Shown: positions 16,833-26,400 of the stretch, piece after piece
How positions within the stretch are numbered: the stretch's first letter is position 1
How the letters are laid out: each line of letters begins with the position of its first letter
Assembly (NCBI RefSeq): GCF_004307995.1
Contig: NZ_SIRE01000009.1
Coordinates: 248,001-312,000, forward strand
DNA: 64,000 nt
Source of the DNA: Paenibacillus thalictri
Lineage (GTDB): Bacteria > Bacillota > Bacilli > Paenibacillales > NBRC-103111
Direction: 5' to 3'
The notes under the pieces: model-generated
Database searches by the model: none
What the model saw: only the letters and a program-made list of their open reading frames with translations
What the model was told of the DNA's origin: nothing
Position numbers and translations under genes: made by a program

Positions 16833-17014
16833 AACGGACAGGCGCGCCGCTATGTGGCCCAAAAAATCGAGGTTTGTTTTTTAACGGACACCGGCGCCTT
16901 TATGTGCCCAAAAAAGTCGGGGAAAACGCGATAGCAGGCAGAATAAGAGCTGTGGTGTCCGTTCACGTTGAGCAAAGCTCAGATTTTGTTTGAATTGCAG
17001 CGCTGATGTCCGTT
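16833..17014. repeat. Four copies of an AACGGACA-containing repeat
   Basis: AACGGACA occurs at 16833-16840 and 16883-16890 on the plus strand, and inverted (TGTCCGTT) at 16956-16963 and 17007-17014. Three of the copies are followed within 3-5 nt by GCGC. The two plus copies continue with a similar block, TATGTG(G)CCCAAAAAA, so the first 100 bp is an imperfect duplication of about 50 bp. Confidence 0.65.
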
Positions 17015-17116
17015 AGAGAGGAGGCTGCTCCAACGTTGGGGGAGAATGAACAATGAATCGACAGCATCACTCAGTCCGTTGTCCATTCGGATGAGTTCCT
17101 GTCCAGAACGGGTCTT

Positions 17117-17275
17117 CCGCGTCCCGGCTGCCATGAGCGCTCCCGGATGTGCCGCTGTGCCCCGCGTCCCGACCGCCATGCGCGCTCCCGGAGTGTCGCT
17201 GAGCCCCGCGTCCCGGCCGCCATGAGCGCTCCCGGATGTGCCGCTGAGCCCCGCGTCCCGGCCGCCATGCGCGAG
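17117..17275. repeat. 45-bp tandem repeat, about 3.5 copies
   Basis: Units begin at 17117, 17162, 17206 and 17251, each starting CCGCGTCCCG and containing GCCATG.GCGCTCCCGG. Lengths are 45, 44 and 45 bp plus a partial unit of about 25 bp. The array ends 1-2 bp from the stop codon of the membrane protein gene on the minus strand. A 45-bp unit preserves frame, but the 44-bp unit breaks it. Confidence 0.85.
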
Positions 17276-17276
17276 C

Positions 17277-17786
17277 TTAATCGGTGCCGTCCTTTTTTGA
17301 ACCTTTCTCGGGATTGGGCCCTGAAGAGGTGGAGTCCGGTTTCCCGTTAAATAACGTTTCGGTCAACAGCTTAAGCTTGTCGATGAATTTGCCGAAGCCG
17401 TAACCGACGAGGAAAGCGATGCTGATCTTTGCGCTGATGGAGCCGCCCGCATCCAGCATCATAACGCCGCTTTGAAACATCACAATCATAATTAGCGCGG
17501 CGCCTGCGCAAATGATCGGCCTAGTAATGTACCAAACAAGCCAGCGTATGTCCACCTTGCCAAAATACTCCTGAAGCAGCCTGAGCGCATACAAGGTACC
17601 GCCGATAGCCCCGGAAAACGCATAGTACAAATAAGGCTTGACCGGCTCCACCTCAATGCCGAATACATGCTGCAGAAGACCGCTTTTGACAGCGGCGATG
17701 CCCCAGAAACTACCGATAAACCATACCAGCAAATAACCCGCGGCAATAAGACTCAGCTTGTTTACTTGCTTCGGCTCCTGAGTCAT
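17277..17786 (-). CDS. Membrane protein of unknown function (169 aa)
   Basis: Four hydrophobic segments are visible: LIAAGYLLVWFIGSFWG, the YAFSGAIGGTLYAL stretch, PIICAGAALIMIVMFQSGVMM, and ISIAFLVGYGFGKFID. A charged Ser/Lys/Asp tail ends the protein. GGTGGGAGG lies just before the ATG at 17786; the frame extends to 17819 without a site. I recognise no family. It may be a small integral membrane protein with both ends in the cytoplasm. The stop codon borders a tandem repeat array, so the downstream end may have been rearranged. Confidence 0.75.
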   Translation of the reverse strand: MTQEPKQVNKLSLIAAGYLLVWFIGSFWGIAAVKSGLLQHVFGIEVEPVKPYLYYAFSGAIGGTLYALRLLQEYFGKVDIRWLVWYITRPIICAGAALIMIVMFQSGVMMLDAGGSISAKISIAFLVGYGFGKFIDKLKLLTETLFNGKPDSTSSGPNPEKGSKKDGTD

Positions 17787-17850
17787 GATCCTCCCACCTT
17801 TGTCCGATCCTGATAACATATTCTATGAATACGCACACGGGTTGGTTCGG

Positions 17851-17899
17851 GAAATACATGGGCAGTTAGCCTGACGGCACCTTTGGCGGACTGTATTTC
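17851..17899. repeat. 8-bp inverted repeat in the region upstream of the AraC-type gene
   Basis: GAAATACA (17851-17858) and TGTATTTC (17892-17899), 33 bp apart, between divergent genes. A possible binding site; no other support. Confidence 0.25.
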
Positions 17900-18020
17900 T
17901 AAAATTGCCTTCATCTGTTATACTTCTGCTAGATAAATAATTAATGACATAAATAATATCCATCGTATATATCGGATTTGTCATGAATTGGCGATGGCGT
18001 GAAAGCGGAGGATCGTTACA

Positions 18021-18776
18021 GTGTCTAAAATCTTTTTTCGGCTGATCGGTTTCGGATTCATTCTTGGCGCCGTTTTTGTTCTAGGTATCGGACTGACCGC
18101 TTACCCGGCCATATTCCCGAATGTACCTCCGGTGATGCGGCTGATCGGCGTGACCGCGATGGGACTGACGGTATTGGCTGTATGTTACGAATGCCGCCGC
18201 ATGTATTCGCAGTTCCTGCGATTGCCGGAATATAAGCAAGGACTAGGCCCAACTGAAGCGAAGAAGAATCGGATCGGGGAGATTGCGTATCCTCAAGAGG
18301 GGACCCAGGACTTATATGGCGGCGGCGAACAGCCTCAGGTTTTGCAAGACGGCGGACAATCGGCTTTATTGAAGGAACATTACGGGGATAACCTTGGCGG
18401 CGAAATCATTACGCGTACGAAGCCGCAGGTCGAGCCACAGATGACCCATATAGCCGAAGAGATGGTGAATATCGTTCGGGAACGATACGGTCAGGATGTG
18501 TCGCTGGATTATTGCGCGGCGGTCTTGAATTTCCATCCCGTTTATTTAAGCCGGGTATTTAAAAAAGAATGGGGTGTCAATTTCAGCGATTACGTGGCCG
18601 ACTATCGGATGAATTTAGCCAAGTCGTGGCTGGAGAATACGGAAATGAAGGTTACGGAAATCGCCGAACAACTAAGCTACACGAATACGACGGCGTTTAT
18701 CCGCATTTTTCGCAAAAAAACGGGTGTTACTCCCGGCCAATACAAGGATAGGTTCCTAAAAAGGGCGGTTCGCTGA
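18021..18776 (+). CDS. Membrane-anchored AraC-family regulator
   Basis: A 251-residue protein with GTG start (GGAGG 8-9 nt upstream). Residues 5-27 and 38-57 are hydrophobic helices (IGFGFILGAVFVLGIGLTAY and MRLIGVTAMGLTVLAVCY). A hydrophilic linker of about 80 residues follows. The C-terminal 100 residues form a complete AraC/XylS DNA-binding domain (VSLDYCAAVLNFHPVYLSRVFKK, then VTEIAEQLSYTNTTAFIRIFRKKTG). Large Paenibacillus AraC regulators carry two membrane helices around an external sensor domain; here the sensor is missing and the helices are separated by only a short turn. It is probably a membrane-tethered DNA-binding protein with unknown signal. Confidence 0.83.
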   Translation: MSKIFFRLIGFGFILGAVFVLGIGLTAYPAIFPNVPPVMRLIGVTAMGLTVLAVCYECRRMYSQFLRLPEYKQGLGPTEAKKNRIGEIAYPQEGTQDLYGGGEQPQVLQDGGQSALLKEHYGDNLGGEIITRTKPQVEPQMTHIAEEMVNIVRERYGQDVSLDYCAAVLNFHPVYLSRVFKKEWGVNFSDYVADYRMNLAKSWLENTEMKVTEIAEQLSYTNTTAFIRIFRKKTGVTPGQYKDRFLKRAVR

Positions 18777-18867
18777 GAGCCGTCAGCGGAGAAACCCGAA
18801 ATATCGGGAATAGTCATAAATCCAACCCAAGCCCCTTTGCGAAGTGCATTTCCGCCACCGCGAAAAC

Positions 18868-19088
18868 AAAAAGAACGAGACCCGCATGGCGTGCGAGGCC
18901 ACTGAAAAAGTGAACGCTGCATGAACGAATCATTCTTACGATCGCCAATTGTCCCCGAATATCTTGAATTGTACCTGCTTTTGGCAGGTGAAATTCGGGG
19001 ACAAAAGCGAACGCTGGCATTTCTCCAGCATGATTTCGCTCATTACGCTACTTTTTCAGTGGCCGCATGGCGTGCGCTCGTTCTTTTT
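18868..19088 (+). terminator. Terminator hairpin interrupted by the 168-bp element
   Basis: AAAAAGAACGAG (18868-18879) and CTCGTTCTTTTT (19077-19088) are exact inverted copies, now about 200 bp apart. With the element and one copy of the 12-bp direct repeat removed, they form a 12-bp stem, with further CGCA/TGCG pairing, directly followed by a T-run. It lies 91 bp after the AraC-type gene, and its complement carries an A-run for the convergent tdk gene. Confidence 0.6.
18897..19064. mobile_element. MITE-like 168-bp palindromic element, copy 1
   Basis: Perfect 15-bp terminal inverted repeats (GGCCACTGAAAAAGT at 18897-18911, inverted at 19050-19064). Inside are 12-bp arms TTGTCCCCGAAT (18949-18960) and its complement (18993-19004), then ACCTGC/GCAGGT (18973-18989). 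A 12-bp direct repeat, GCATGGCGTGCG, flanks it at 18884-18895 and 19065-19076, as a target duplication would. The reverse complement is closely similar over its full length to 45301-45467. No protein is encoded. Confidence 0.75.
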
Positions 19089-19102
19089 TGGTTACCGCCG
19101 GT

Positions 19103-19681
19103 TTATTGCTGGCGGGATTGTTTTCGCTTGACGGAGTAACATTTGCGGCATACCGGAATGTAGCTTTCGTTGCCGCCGATCTGAATCTGCTCGCCTTCGA
19201 AGACGGGGATTCCGTCCTTGCAGCGCATGTTCATCGTCGCTTTTTTATCGCAGAACCAACAGACCGTCTTGATTTCTTCGATTTTATCCGCGAGCGCCAT
19301 CAAGTGATAGCTGCCTTCGAACAAATCGCCGACAAAATCGGCCCGCAGCCCGTAAGCAATAACCGGAATGTTCAGCGCATCGACAATTTCAGCCAGCTGC
19401 AACACCTGCTGCTTGGATAGGAATTGGGCTTCGTCGACCAGGATGCAGTTCGGTTTTTCGGCAGCGGCAAGCTGGACCATGTCCATCTGTTCATCAACGA
19501 CGATACCTTCCTTTTGCATACCGATCCTTGAAGCGACTTTGCCGACGCCGTCACGGTTGTTAACGACCGGGGTGAAGAGCAGCACCTTTTTCCCTTGCTC
19601 TTCATAGTTATGGGCAACCTTCAGCACATCGATCGATTTGCCGCTGTTCATCGTTCCATATCGGAAATAGAGTTGAGCCAC
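19103..19681 (-). CDS. tdk: Thymidine kinase
   Basis: Phosphorylates thymidine with ATP in the salvage pathway to dTMP. The 192-residue protein is a type II thymidine kinase: P-loop GTMNSGKS (9-16), a Walker B-like LVDEAQFL (81-88) with the catalytic Glu, the lasso-region GLRADF (111-116), and a zinc site from Cys141-x2-Cys144 and Cys178-x2-Cys181. The start is a GTG at 19681 (MAQLYFRYG), matching family N-termini. The longer frame to 19828 would overlap the upstream HD gene and adds no family sequence. The ribosome site (AGAGAGG) is rather far. It lies 31 bp downstream of the HD-domain gene, so the two form an operon in nucleotide metabolism. Confidence 0.93.
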   Translation of the reverse strand: MAQLYFRYGTMNSGKSIDVLKVAHNYEEQGKKVLLFTPVVNNRDGVGKVASRIGMQKEGIVVDEQMDMVQLAAAEKPNCILVDEAQFLSKQQVLQLAEIVDALNIPVIAYGLRADFVGDLFEGSYHLMALADKIEEIKTVCWFCDKKATMNMRCKDGIPVFEGEQIQIGGNESYIPVCRKCYSVKRKQSRQQ

Positions 19682-19712
19682 GGTGTTTTGACATTCCTCT
19701 CTGTAAGTGAAG

Positions 19713-20708
19713 TTAAGCGAATGGCAAGGGATCCCAGCCGATATAATGCGCTGAGACCAGCTTTCGAAGCGATTCAAGCGCGCCGGCCGCGCCTGGTAGT
19801 ATGTCCGACGCAGCCAAGCCGCCAACAAACGGTTGATTGTCGTATACTTTGTGAGGCATCACCCGGATCGAACCTTCAAAAGGCTCCTTGGACGTGCGGA
19901 TGCGATGCGGTTCCCATATCAATAGATGGGCAAGCTGCCTTACTTGCTCTACCTGACTGGTTTGCAGCACATAAAGCAGCTCGAAATCGGTCATCCCGGG
20001 CAGTTGCCGAGTCCAGTCGGGATGAGCTTCGGCATGCAGCAGCACCGCCTTGGAAAGCAGGGCGTCCATGGCCATCATCGGAGCGCTCAGAAACTGCGAA
20101 TGATCGGCAAGCACCGCGTCCATAATGACTCCGGCCGTTTCCTCATCCGTTTCAATTCCATTGGAACCGGCTGTAAGACGGCCGATAATCAGGGACGGGG
20201 CCAATCTGCACGTTCCGGCAGCTTCGGTATCTCTTAAGAAGCTGTCCAGATGGTCGAAGCCGATCTGGGGCCGCTTGCCTGTGAGCGGCGTATCTTGCTC
20301 CAGGAGCGCAATGAGGCGCTGCGGATCGAAACCGTATTTTCGCAAAATAGGGGAGATATCCCCGCCGGCAATACGTTCTTCCGTAAAGCGGTGATGGTTC
20401 AAACCCAGCGGTTTTTCCGCTGCATGAGAAAACGGCAGATGCCCGATATCATGCAGCAGCGCCGCCACACGAAGCTCGGGTTCGTCCGGGAAAAAACGGG
20501 CAGTCAGCGCCCACACGCCAATCGTATGCTCGAGCCGCGAATGCGTGACGGGAGTGCATAAAGCACTTGCGCCATAATGGTGAAGATGTTTCAAGCGGCG
20601 CAATGAGGGAGAGGCAAGCAGCTCCGCTTCCAGCGGATGCAGTTCCACCCTCAGCTTGTATAAAGGTTCCGTTACATGTCCTAAAGCCAGTGTCTGATGC
20701 AGGAACAT
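19713..20708 (-). CDS. HD-domain phosphohydrolase (YwfO/dGTPase-like)
   Basis: A 331-residue metal-dependent phosphohydrolase of the SAMHD1/YwfO group. The four metal ligands of the HD fold are visible: His61 ([10 protein letters not shown]), the His86-Asp87 doublet ([13 protein letters not shown]), and [10 protein letters not shown] downstream. An N-terminal [28 protein letters not shown] fits YwfO-like dNTP triphosphohydrolases. With tdk directly downstream, a role in balancing deoxynucleotide pools is a reasonable inference, but the substrate is not shown. GGAAAGG lies upstream of the ATG. Confidence 0.85.
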   Translation of the reverse strand: MFLHQTLALGHVTEPLYKLRVELHPLEAELLASPSLRRLKHLHHYGASALCTPVTHSRLEHTIGVWALTARFFPDEPELRVAALLHDIGHLPFSHAAEKPLGLNHHRFTEERIAGGDISPILRKYGFDPQRLIALLEQDTPLTGKRPQIGFDHLDSFLRDTEAAGTCRLAPSLIIGRLTAGSNGIETDEETAGVIMDAVLADHSQFLSAPMMAMDALLSKAVLLHAEAHPDWTRQLPGMTDFELLYVLQTSQVEQVRQLAHLLIWEPHRIRTSKEPFEGSIRVMPHKVYDNQPFVGGLAASDILPGAAGALESLRKLVSAHYIGWDPLPFA

Positions 20709-20861
20709 CTTTGTGAAATACCTTTCCGGATATTCTTAACAGACGTACATCGTATCATAACCGGAAGCCTGCGGCAATGGATTTAAAAGGACTTTGCGCC
20801 GGCTTGGAGGCGGTTTCATCCTCGTCTGAAATATTAGCCGCCATTGCAGGTAGCGGCGTTG

Positions 20862-23054
20862 TTAGTGCGCGGGAAGCAGCAGTACAACGGTCGTTCCTTG
20901 TCCGGGTTCGCTTTCGATCTGCAGCGATCCGTGATGATCGCCGATGATTTTCTGGCTGATCATCAGTCCGAGACCAAAGCCGCCGGCCTTTGTCGAATAA
21001 AACGGTTCGCCGACCTTCCGGATCAGCTCTTGAGGTATGCCGGGTCCTTGATCCCGGAAGACGATCCGAACGTAACCGCCGTCCCGCGTCGCGGTGATTT
21101 GCAGATCGCCATTGCCCTGCATGGCTTCCAGGGCGTTTTGAATAATATGGCCGAACACTTTCTTAAGCTGCTTTTCGTCACACCATAAGTCGGTCAGGTC
21201 GGGAGCGACTGCCGTGATAATCTGTACGCCGCGCGAGTTAAACTCGGAACTACAGCGGTTCGCGGAAAAATCAAGAGCCGCGGCAAGCGCCATTCTGCCG
21301 TATTGAACGACAGGAGGTTGAGCAAGCCCGAGAAGCTCGCTGATCATCTGCTCGATCCTCACGAATTCGTGCATCATGACTTCCAGATACTGCTTTTTGA
21401 AGTCGCCGGTTGTGTTCATCATTTGGGTAAAGCCCTTCAAAACGGTCAGCGGATTGCGGATTTCATGGGCGATCCCGACAGCGAGCTGACTAGCCGTCGA
21501 CAGCTTGGCGGATTGCCGGCGCAGCGCTTCGGTCTGTGCACGTTTGGTAATGTCGCGGGTAATCAGAACGAATAAAACGATCTCGCCGCGATCGTCCCTG
21601 ACAGGTCTTCCGTAAGTTTCGATGATTGATATTTGTCCGTTGCGGCGGAGAAACGGAATTTCAACCAGCGAGGGCTGGCCGCTTTCCAGCATGTGCCGAA
21701 ACCACGGTTTCATGGCAAGAATCATCGACTCCGGGACGACATCTGCGTTAAACAAAGACAAACCGTTCAAAGACGATACGGAAATGTCGTACAACACTTC
21801 GTGAGAAGGGGAGGCGTACACAATGACGCCGTTCGCATCGACAAGCGTAACCAGATCGGACGTATTTTCCGTGATGAGCCGGTACTTGATTTCGCTCTGG
21901 CGGAGCGCTTCCTCCGACTTTTTCTTATCGCTGATATCCCTCGCCTTAACGGAAAAGGAGATCACTTCTCCTGTGCCGTCGTAGATGGGAGAAATGGACA
22001 TGGATATGTCAAGCGAACTGCCGTCCTTCCGCTTGCTCTTCATTTCGTAATCGGAAACGGGAGTTCCCCGTTTTACCTCTTCAAACAGACGGTTCAGCTC
22101 CGGATGCGCGGTCTCGTAAACGGTCAAGAGCGGGTTCTCGCGCAGCTCCGCATAGGTATAACCAAACATGTCCTCGTATGTCTTGTTGATTTTGAGCATA
22201 CGTCTGTCCGAATCCAGTATACCGATGGCATCAGCCGAATGATCGAAAAACGACCGCAGCAGTTCTGCAAACCCAGCACCGTCCCAGTCCTTCATACCGG
22301 CGCTTCCGGTGTCCCGGTAATAAACGGCCATGCCTTCGCGGGAAGGATACAGCCGGACTTCCAGCCGGAGCTGCAGTTCCTCATCGTAGTACCGGAACGA
22401 GCCCGCTTTCATTTCATTCCACGATTTGTAAAACTCCTGATGAAATGCCTTGCCCGTTAAAGCCGGGAAGACGTCCCAAATGCATTCGCCAAGCACGTCC
22501 TCGCGTTTTTTGCGCAGCAGCGACTCGGCGTATTTATTCAGATATGTATAGCGGGCTTGTCTGTCCAGCATGACAAAGGCTTCCGCAATGCTCTCGTATA
22601 CGTTCTTCATGCGTTTGACGGATGCAAGCAGCTCTTGCTCGAGTTTCACTTGTTCATCAATGTTTTCAACCTGAACCATCATCAGACGGGGACATTCCTC
22701 TTCGCACAGCAGGGTGAAGGTGGAACGGCACCAAACGGGCTCTCCCTCGCGGCAAACGTAACGCATCTTCATCGTATAGAAAGGGATGGTTCCGTCCAAT
22801 AAGAGGCTGGCTTGATGGAGACATAAAAGAAGATCGTCCTGATGTGTGAAGGATTGGATATCCAGCTTGAGCAGCTCGCTTTCGGGGTTGCCGATTAAGC
22901 TGCAAAATGCGGGATTGGCAGCGGCTAACTTACCGCTCAGTTCAATTAGAAAAAAACCGACGCAGGAATGCTCAAATAAGTTGGCAATCATCTGCATGGG
23001 TATGGCCGCGGATTTTGCGGGTTCGAAGAGGCTGTTAAGGGATCCGGATAACAT
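20862..23054 (-). CDS. Soluble multi-PAS sensor histidine kinase (sporulation-kinase-like)
   Basis: 730 residues without membrane segments. Four PAS-type sensor modules can be followed at roughly 20-140, 150-250, 265-385 and 390-510 (the third ends ISFSVKARDISDKKKSEEAL, the fourth VLFVLITRDITKRAQTEAL). The HisKA box is AHEIRNPLTVLKGF with His530. The HATPase domain has N, G1 (DQGPGIP) and G2 (GGFGLGL) boxes. No cognate response regulator is adjacent. That and the KinA/KinE-like layout suggest an orphan kinase feeding the Spo0F/Spo0A phosphorelay. The signal is unknown. Confidence 0.9.
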   Translation of the reverse strand: MLSGSLNSLFEPAKSAAIPMQMIANLFEHSCVGFFLIELSGKLAAANPAFCSLIGNPESELLKLDIQSFTHQDDLLLCLHQASLLLDGTIPFYTMKMRYVCREGEPVWCRSTFTLLCEEECPRLMMVQVENIDEQVKLEQELLASVKRMKNVYESIAEAFVMLDRQARYTYLNKYAESLLRKKREDVLGECIWDVFPALTGKAFHQEFYKSWNEMKAGSFRYYDEELQLRLEVRLYPSREGMAVYYRDTGSAGMKDWDGAGFAELLRSFFDHSADAIGILDSDRRMLKINKTYEDMFGYTYAELRENPLLTVYETAHPELNRLFEEVKRGTPVSDYEMKSKRKDGSSLDISMSISPIYDGTGEVISFSVKARDISDKKKSEEALRQSEIKYRLITENTSDLVTLVDANGVIVYASPSHEVLYDISVSSLNGLSLFNADVVPESMILAMKPWFRHMLESGQPSLVEIPFLRRNGQISIIETYGRPVRDDRGEIVLFVLITRDITKRAQTEALRRQSAKLSTASQLAVGIAHEIRNPLTVLKGFTQMMNTTGDFKKQYLEVMMHEFVRIEQMISELLGLAQPPVVQYGRMALAAALDFSANRCSSEFNSRGVQIITAVAPDLTDLWCDEKQLKKVFGHIIQNALEAMQGNGDLQITATRDGGYVRIVFRDQGPGIPQELIRKVGEPFYSTKAGGFGLGLMISQKIIGDHHGSLQIESEPGQGTTVVLLLPAH

Positions 23055-23478
23055 GGGCGCGCTTCAGTTCCTTCCGTGCTCTACCGCAGGAGCGGCATGT
23101 CAGCCCCGGCGGATCCTGTTTCTCTGTCCATTATTTTACTGGAAATGGTATGGAACGTACACTGCTAAATTATAAATATGTAAATAAATTTTCATATTTG
23201 CTGCAGACCCTTTCGGCCAAGCTTAAACCGCCACGAAAAATCGATGACGGAATAGTGCATAATTTTAGAAAAATCTGATTTATTTAAATTGATATAATGT
23301 ATCTCGAATGTTAATATATTCATATTCTACTAGTTTTAGAGGTTCACCGGATTGTCACATGTGTAGTTTGCCCGGCGCTATGGCGGGCATTCGTTGTATT
23401 TTCGCACGGAAAAAACAGCGAACCGCTTCATTTGTTCATGCTCTGCCACGAAAAATAAGAAAGGAAAGGTTGCACACC
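23055..23478. other. 424-bp divergent control region (histidine kinase / glutamate synthase)
   Basis: No gene seen. It is AT-rich in the middle. A plus-strand TATAAT at 23293-23298 and a minus-strand TATAAT at 23174-23169 are candidate -10 boxes for gltB and the kinase, both without good -35 boxes. An activator such as GltC could act here, but no GltC-type gene is in the window. Confidence 0.45.
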
Positions 23479-26400
23479 ATGACGAGAAACGGACTGCCCG
23501 CCAAACAAGGCCTGTACGATCCGCAGTTTGAGCATGACGCTTGCGGTATCGGGTTTGTAGCGAACATCAAAGGTGTCAAGTCGCATGAAATTTTGGAACA
23601 GGCGCTTGCCGTACTCTGCAATTTGGACCACCGCGGCGGACAAGGCTCGGAAACCAATACGGGGGACGGCGCAGGTATTTTACTGCAAATACCGCATGGC
23701 TTTCTGCAGCGGGAATGCGCCAAAGAAGGCATCGAGCTGCCGGAGGCCGGAAGGTACGGCGTCGGCATGGCGTTTTTGCCGCAGGATGCGGAAGCCCGCA
23801 CGAAATGCGAGGCGCTGATCGAAGAGAGCATCCGCGAGACCGGGCAGCAGTTGCTGGGCTGGAGGACAGTTCCGACAGACAATGTATCTCTTGGCGCTAC
23901 GGCCCGATCGGTGGAGCCGTTTGTCCGCCAAGTGTTTATTGGCGCAAGCGCGGATGTGAGCGACAATCTCTCATTTGAACGGAAGCTTTACGTCATCCGC
24001 AAGCTGATTGAGAATGCCGTCCGAGTACAAGATCTTAGCTGTTATTTCCCCAGTTTTTCAAGCCGCACCATAGTTTATAAAGGCATGCTGACCCCGGAAC
24101 AAGTGAGCAGCTACTACATCGAATTGAAGGATCCCGCGGTTGAGACCGCTTTAGCGCTTGTACACTCCCGTTTCTCCACGAATACATTCCCCAACTGGGA
24201 AAGAGCTCATCCTTACCGCTATCTCATCCATAATGGCGAAATCAATACATTGCGGGGCAACGTCAACTGGATGCACGCCCGTCAGGCGATGTGCGAAACC
24301 GAACTGTTCGGCGGCGACCTTAAGAAAATCATGCCGATTATCGACGGAGAAGGCTCCGATTCGCAGATGTTCGATAACTGCCTTGAGTTTCTGATGTTGT
24401 CCGGCCGCTCCTTGCCTCATGCCGCGATGATGATGATCCCCGAACCTTGGTCCAAACATGAATCGATGACCCCGGAAAAGAAAGCGTTTTACGAATATCA
24501 CAGCACGTTGATGGAGCCGTGGGACGGTCCGGCTGCCATATCCTTTACGGACGGCAGCATTATCGGCGCCGTGCTTGACCGCAACGGACTTCGTCCAGCG
24601 CGTTATTACGTGACCAGCGACGATCTGATCGTGCTTGCTTCCGAAGTCGGCGTGCTCGACATCGACCCGGAGAAAATCGTCCGCAAGGAACGGCTGCGTC
24701 CGGGACGCATGCTGCTGGTCGATACCGTAGAGGGCCGCATCGTGTCCGACGAGGAGGCCAAGCGCCGCATCGTCAGCGAGAAGCCTTACCGCGAATGGCT
24801 TGATCAGCATCTGATTTCGCTGGAAGAGCTTCCGGAAGCTCCGCAAGTGCCGGAATCGGATCACGAGACGCTGCAGCAGCGCCAGCAGGCGTTTGGCTAT
24901 ACGTTCGAGCAGCTGCGCAAGTTCCTTGAGCCGATGGCCAAGATCGGCGTAGATCCGATCGGCTCGATGGGGTACGATGCGCCGCTTGCCGTATTGTCGG
25001 AGCGGCCTCAATTGCTCTACAACTACTTTAAACAGTTGTTCGCCCAAGTGACGAATCCGCCAATTGATGCGAACTTTGAAGAAATCATTACCGCCCAGGG
25101 CACTACAATAGGACCGGAACGCAACTTGATCCGGCCGGAGCCGGAGAGCTGCCGGCAGATCCGTCTGGCATCGCCGTTCCTTACCAATGAAGAGCTGGCG
25201 AAGCTGCGCCATATCGAACGCGACGGCTTTCAGGTCGCCGAGCTGCCGATTTTGTTCCAGGCGGACGGCGGGACGGCCGCGATGGAGCGGGCGGTAAACG
25301 AGCTTTATGAAGCTGCGGACCAGTCGATTGCGGAAGGGGCGACGCTGCTTATTTTGTCCGACCGCGGCGTCAACGCCGAACTGGCTCCGATCCCGGCGCT
25401 GCTCGCCGTCAGCGGGCTGCACCATCACTTGATCCGGGAAGGAACCCGCACGAGGGTCGGGCTGCTGCTGGAAACCGGCGAACCCCGCGAAACTCATCAT
25501 TTTGCGCTGCTGCTTGGGTACGGCGCCGGAGCCATCAATCCTTATCTTGCGCTGGAAACGCTCGACGATATGATCCGCCAGAACTTGCTGCAGGGCGTTA
25601 CGCACGAGAAAGCGGTATACAATTACATCAAGGCCGTTACGAAAGGCGTCGTCAAAGTGCTGGCCAAGATGGGCATCTCCACGATCCAAAGTTACCGCGG
25701 TGCGCAAATATTCGAAGCGGTAGGCCTAAACCAAGCCGTTGTCGACAAGTATTTCACATGGACGTATACGCCGGTAGGCGGTATTGGCGTCGAATCGATC
25801 GCTGAAGAGGCGATTGCGCGGCATCGGCGAGGCTTCTCTCAGCAAGAGGGCCGCGACCGGGTGCTTGATCCCGGAGGAGAACTGCAGTGGAGACAGAATG
25901 CCGAGGACCATCTCTATCAGCCGGAGACGATCCATGCGCTGCAGACGGCGGTCAAAACAAATAACTACAACTTGTTCAAAACGTTCACCAAACTGATTCA
26001 GCGCGAGAACGAGAAGTATAGAACGCTTCGCTCGCTTTTTGCTTTCAAGTCGGTCCGCCCCGCAGTACCGCTTGATGAAGTCGAGTCGGTCGAACAGATC
26101 GTGAAGCGCTTTAAGACGGGCGCCATGTCGTACGGCTCGATTTCCAAGGAGGCGCATGAGACGCTGGCGATCGCGATGAACCGGATCGGCGGCAAAAGCA
26201 ATACCGGCGAAGGCGGGGAAAGCGCGGACCGCTTTACGCCGGATGCGAATGGGGATTCCCGCCGCAGTGCGATCAAGCAGGTCGCTTCGGGACGTTTTGG
26301 CGTAACAAGCAATTACCTTGTGAATTCCGACGAAATTCAGATCAAAATGGCGCAAGGAGCCAAGCCGGGCGAAGGCGGGCAGCTGCCGGGATCCAAGGTA

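Larger units (their letters stand above)
16688..17276. other. 589-bp intergenic region rich in repeats
   Basis: No gene with a credible ribosome site is seen here. The left half holds dispersed copies of AACGGACA in both orientations; the right half is a 45-bp tandem repeat. Both are listed separately. Confidence 0.7.

Noticed and set aside
19682..19828. Longer tdk start upstream of the GTG
   Set aside because: It would overlap the HD-domain gene by more than 100 bp in another frame and adds residues not found in thymidine kinases.
24151..25707. Long minus-strand frame (518 codons) inside the glutamate synthase large subunit
   Set aside because: Antisense to a highly conserved enzyme; composition is of a shadow frame, no family motif or ribosome site.
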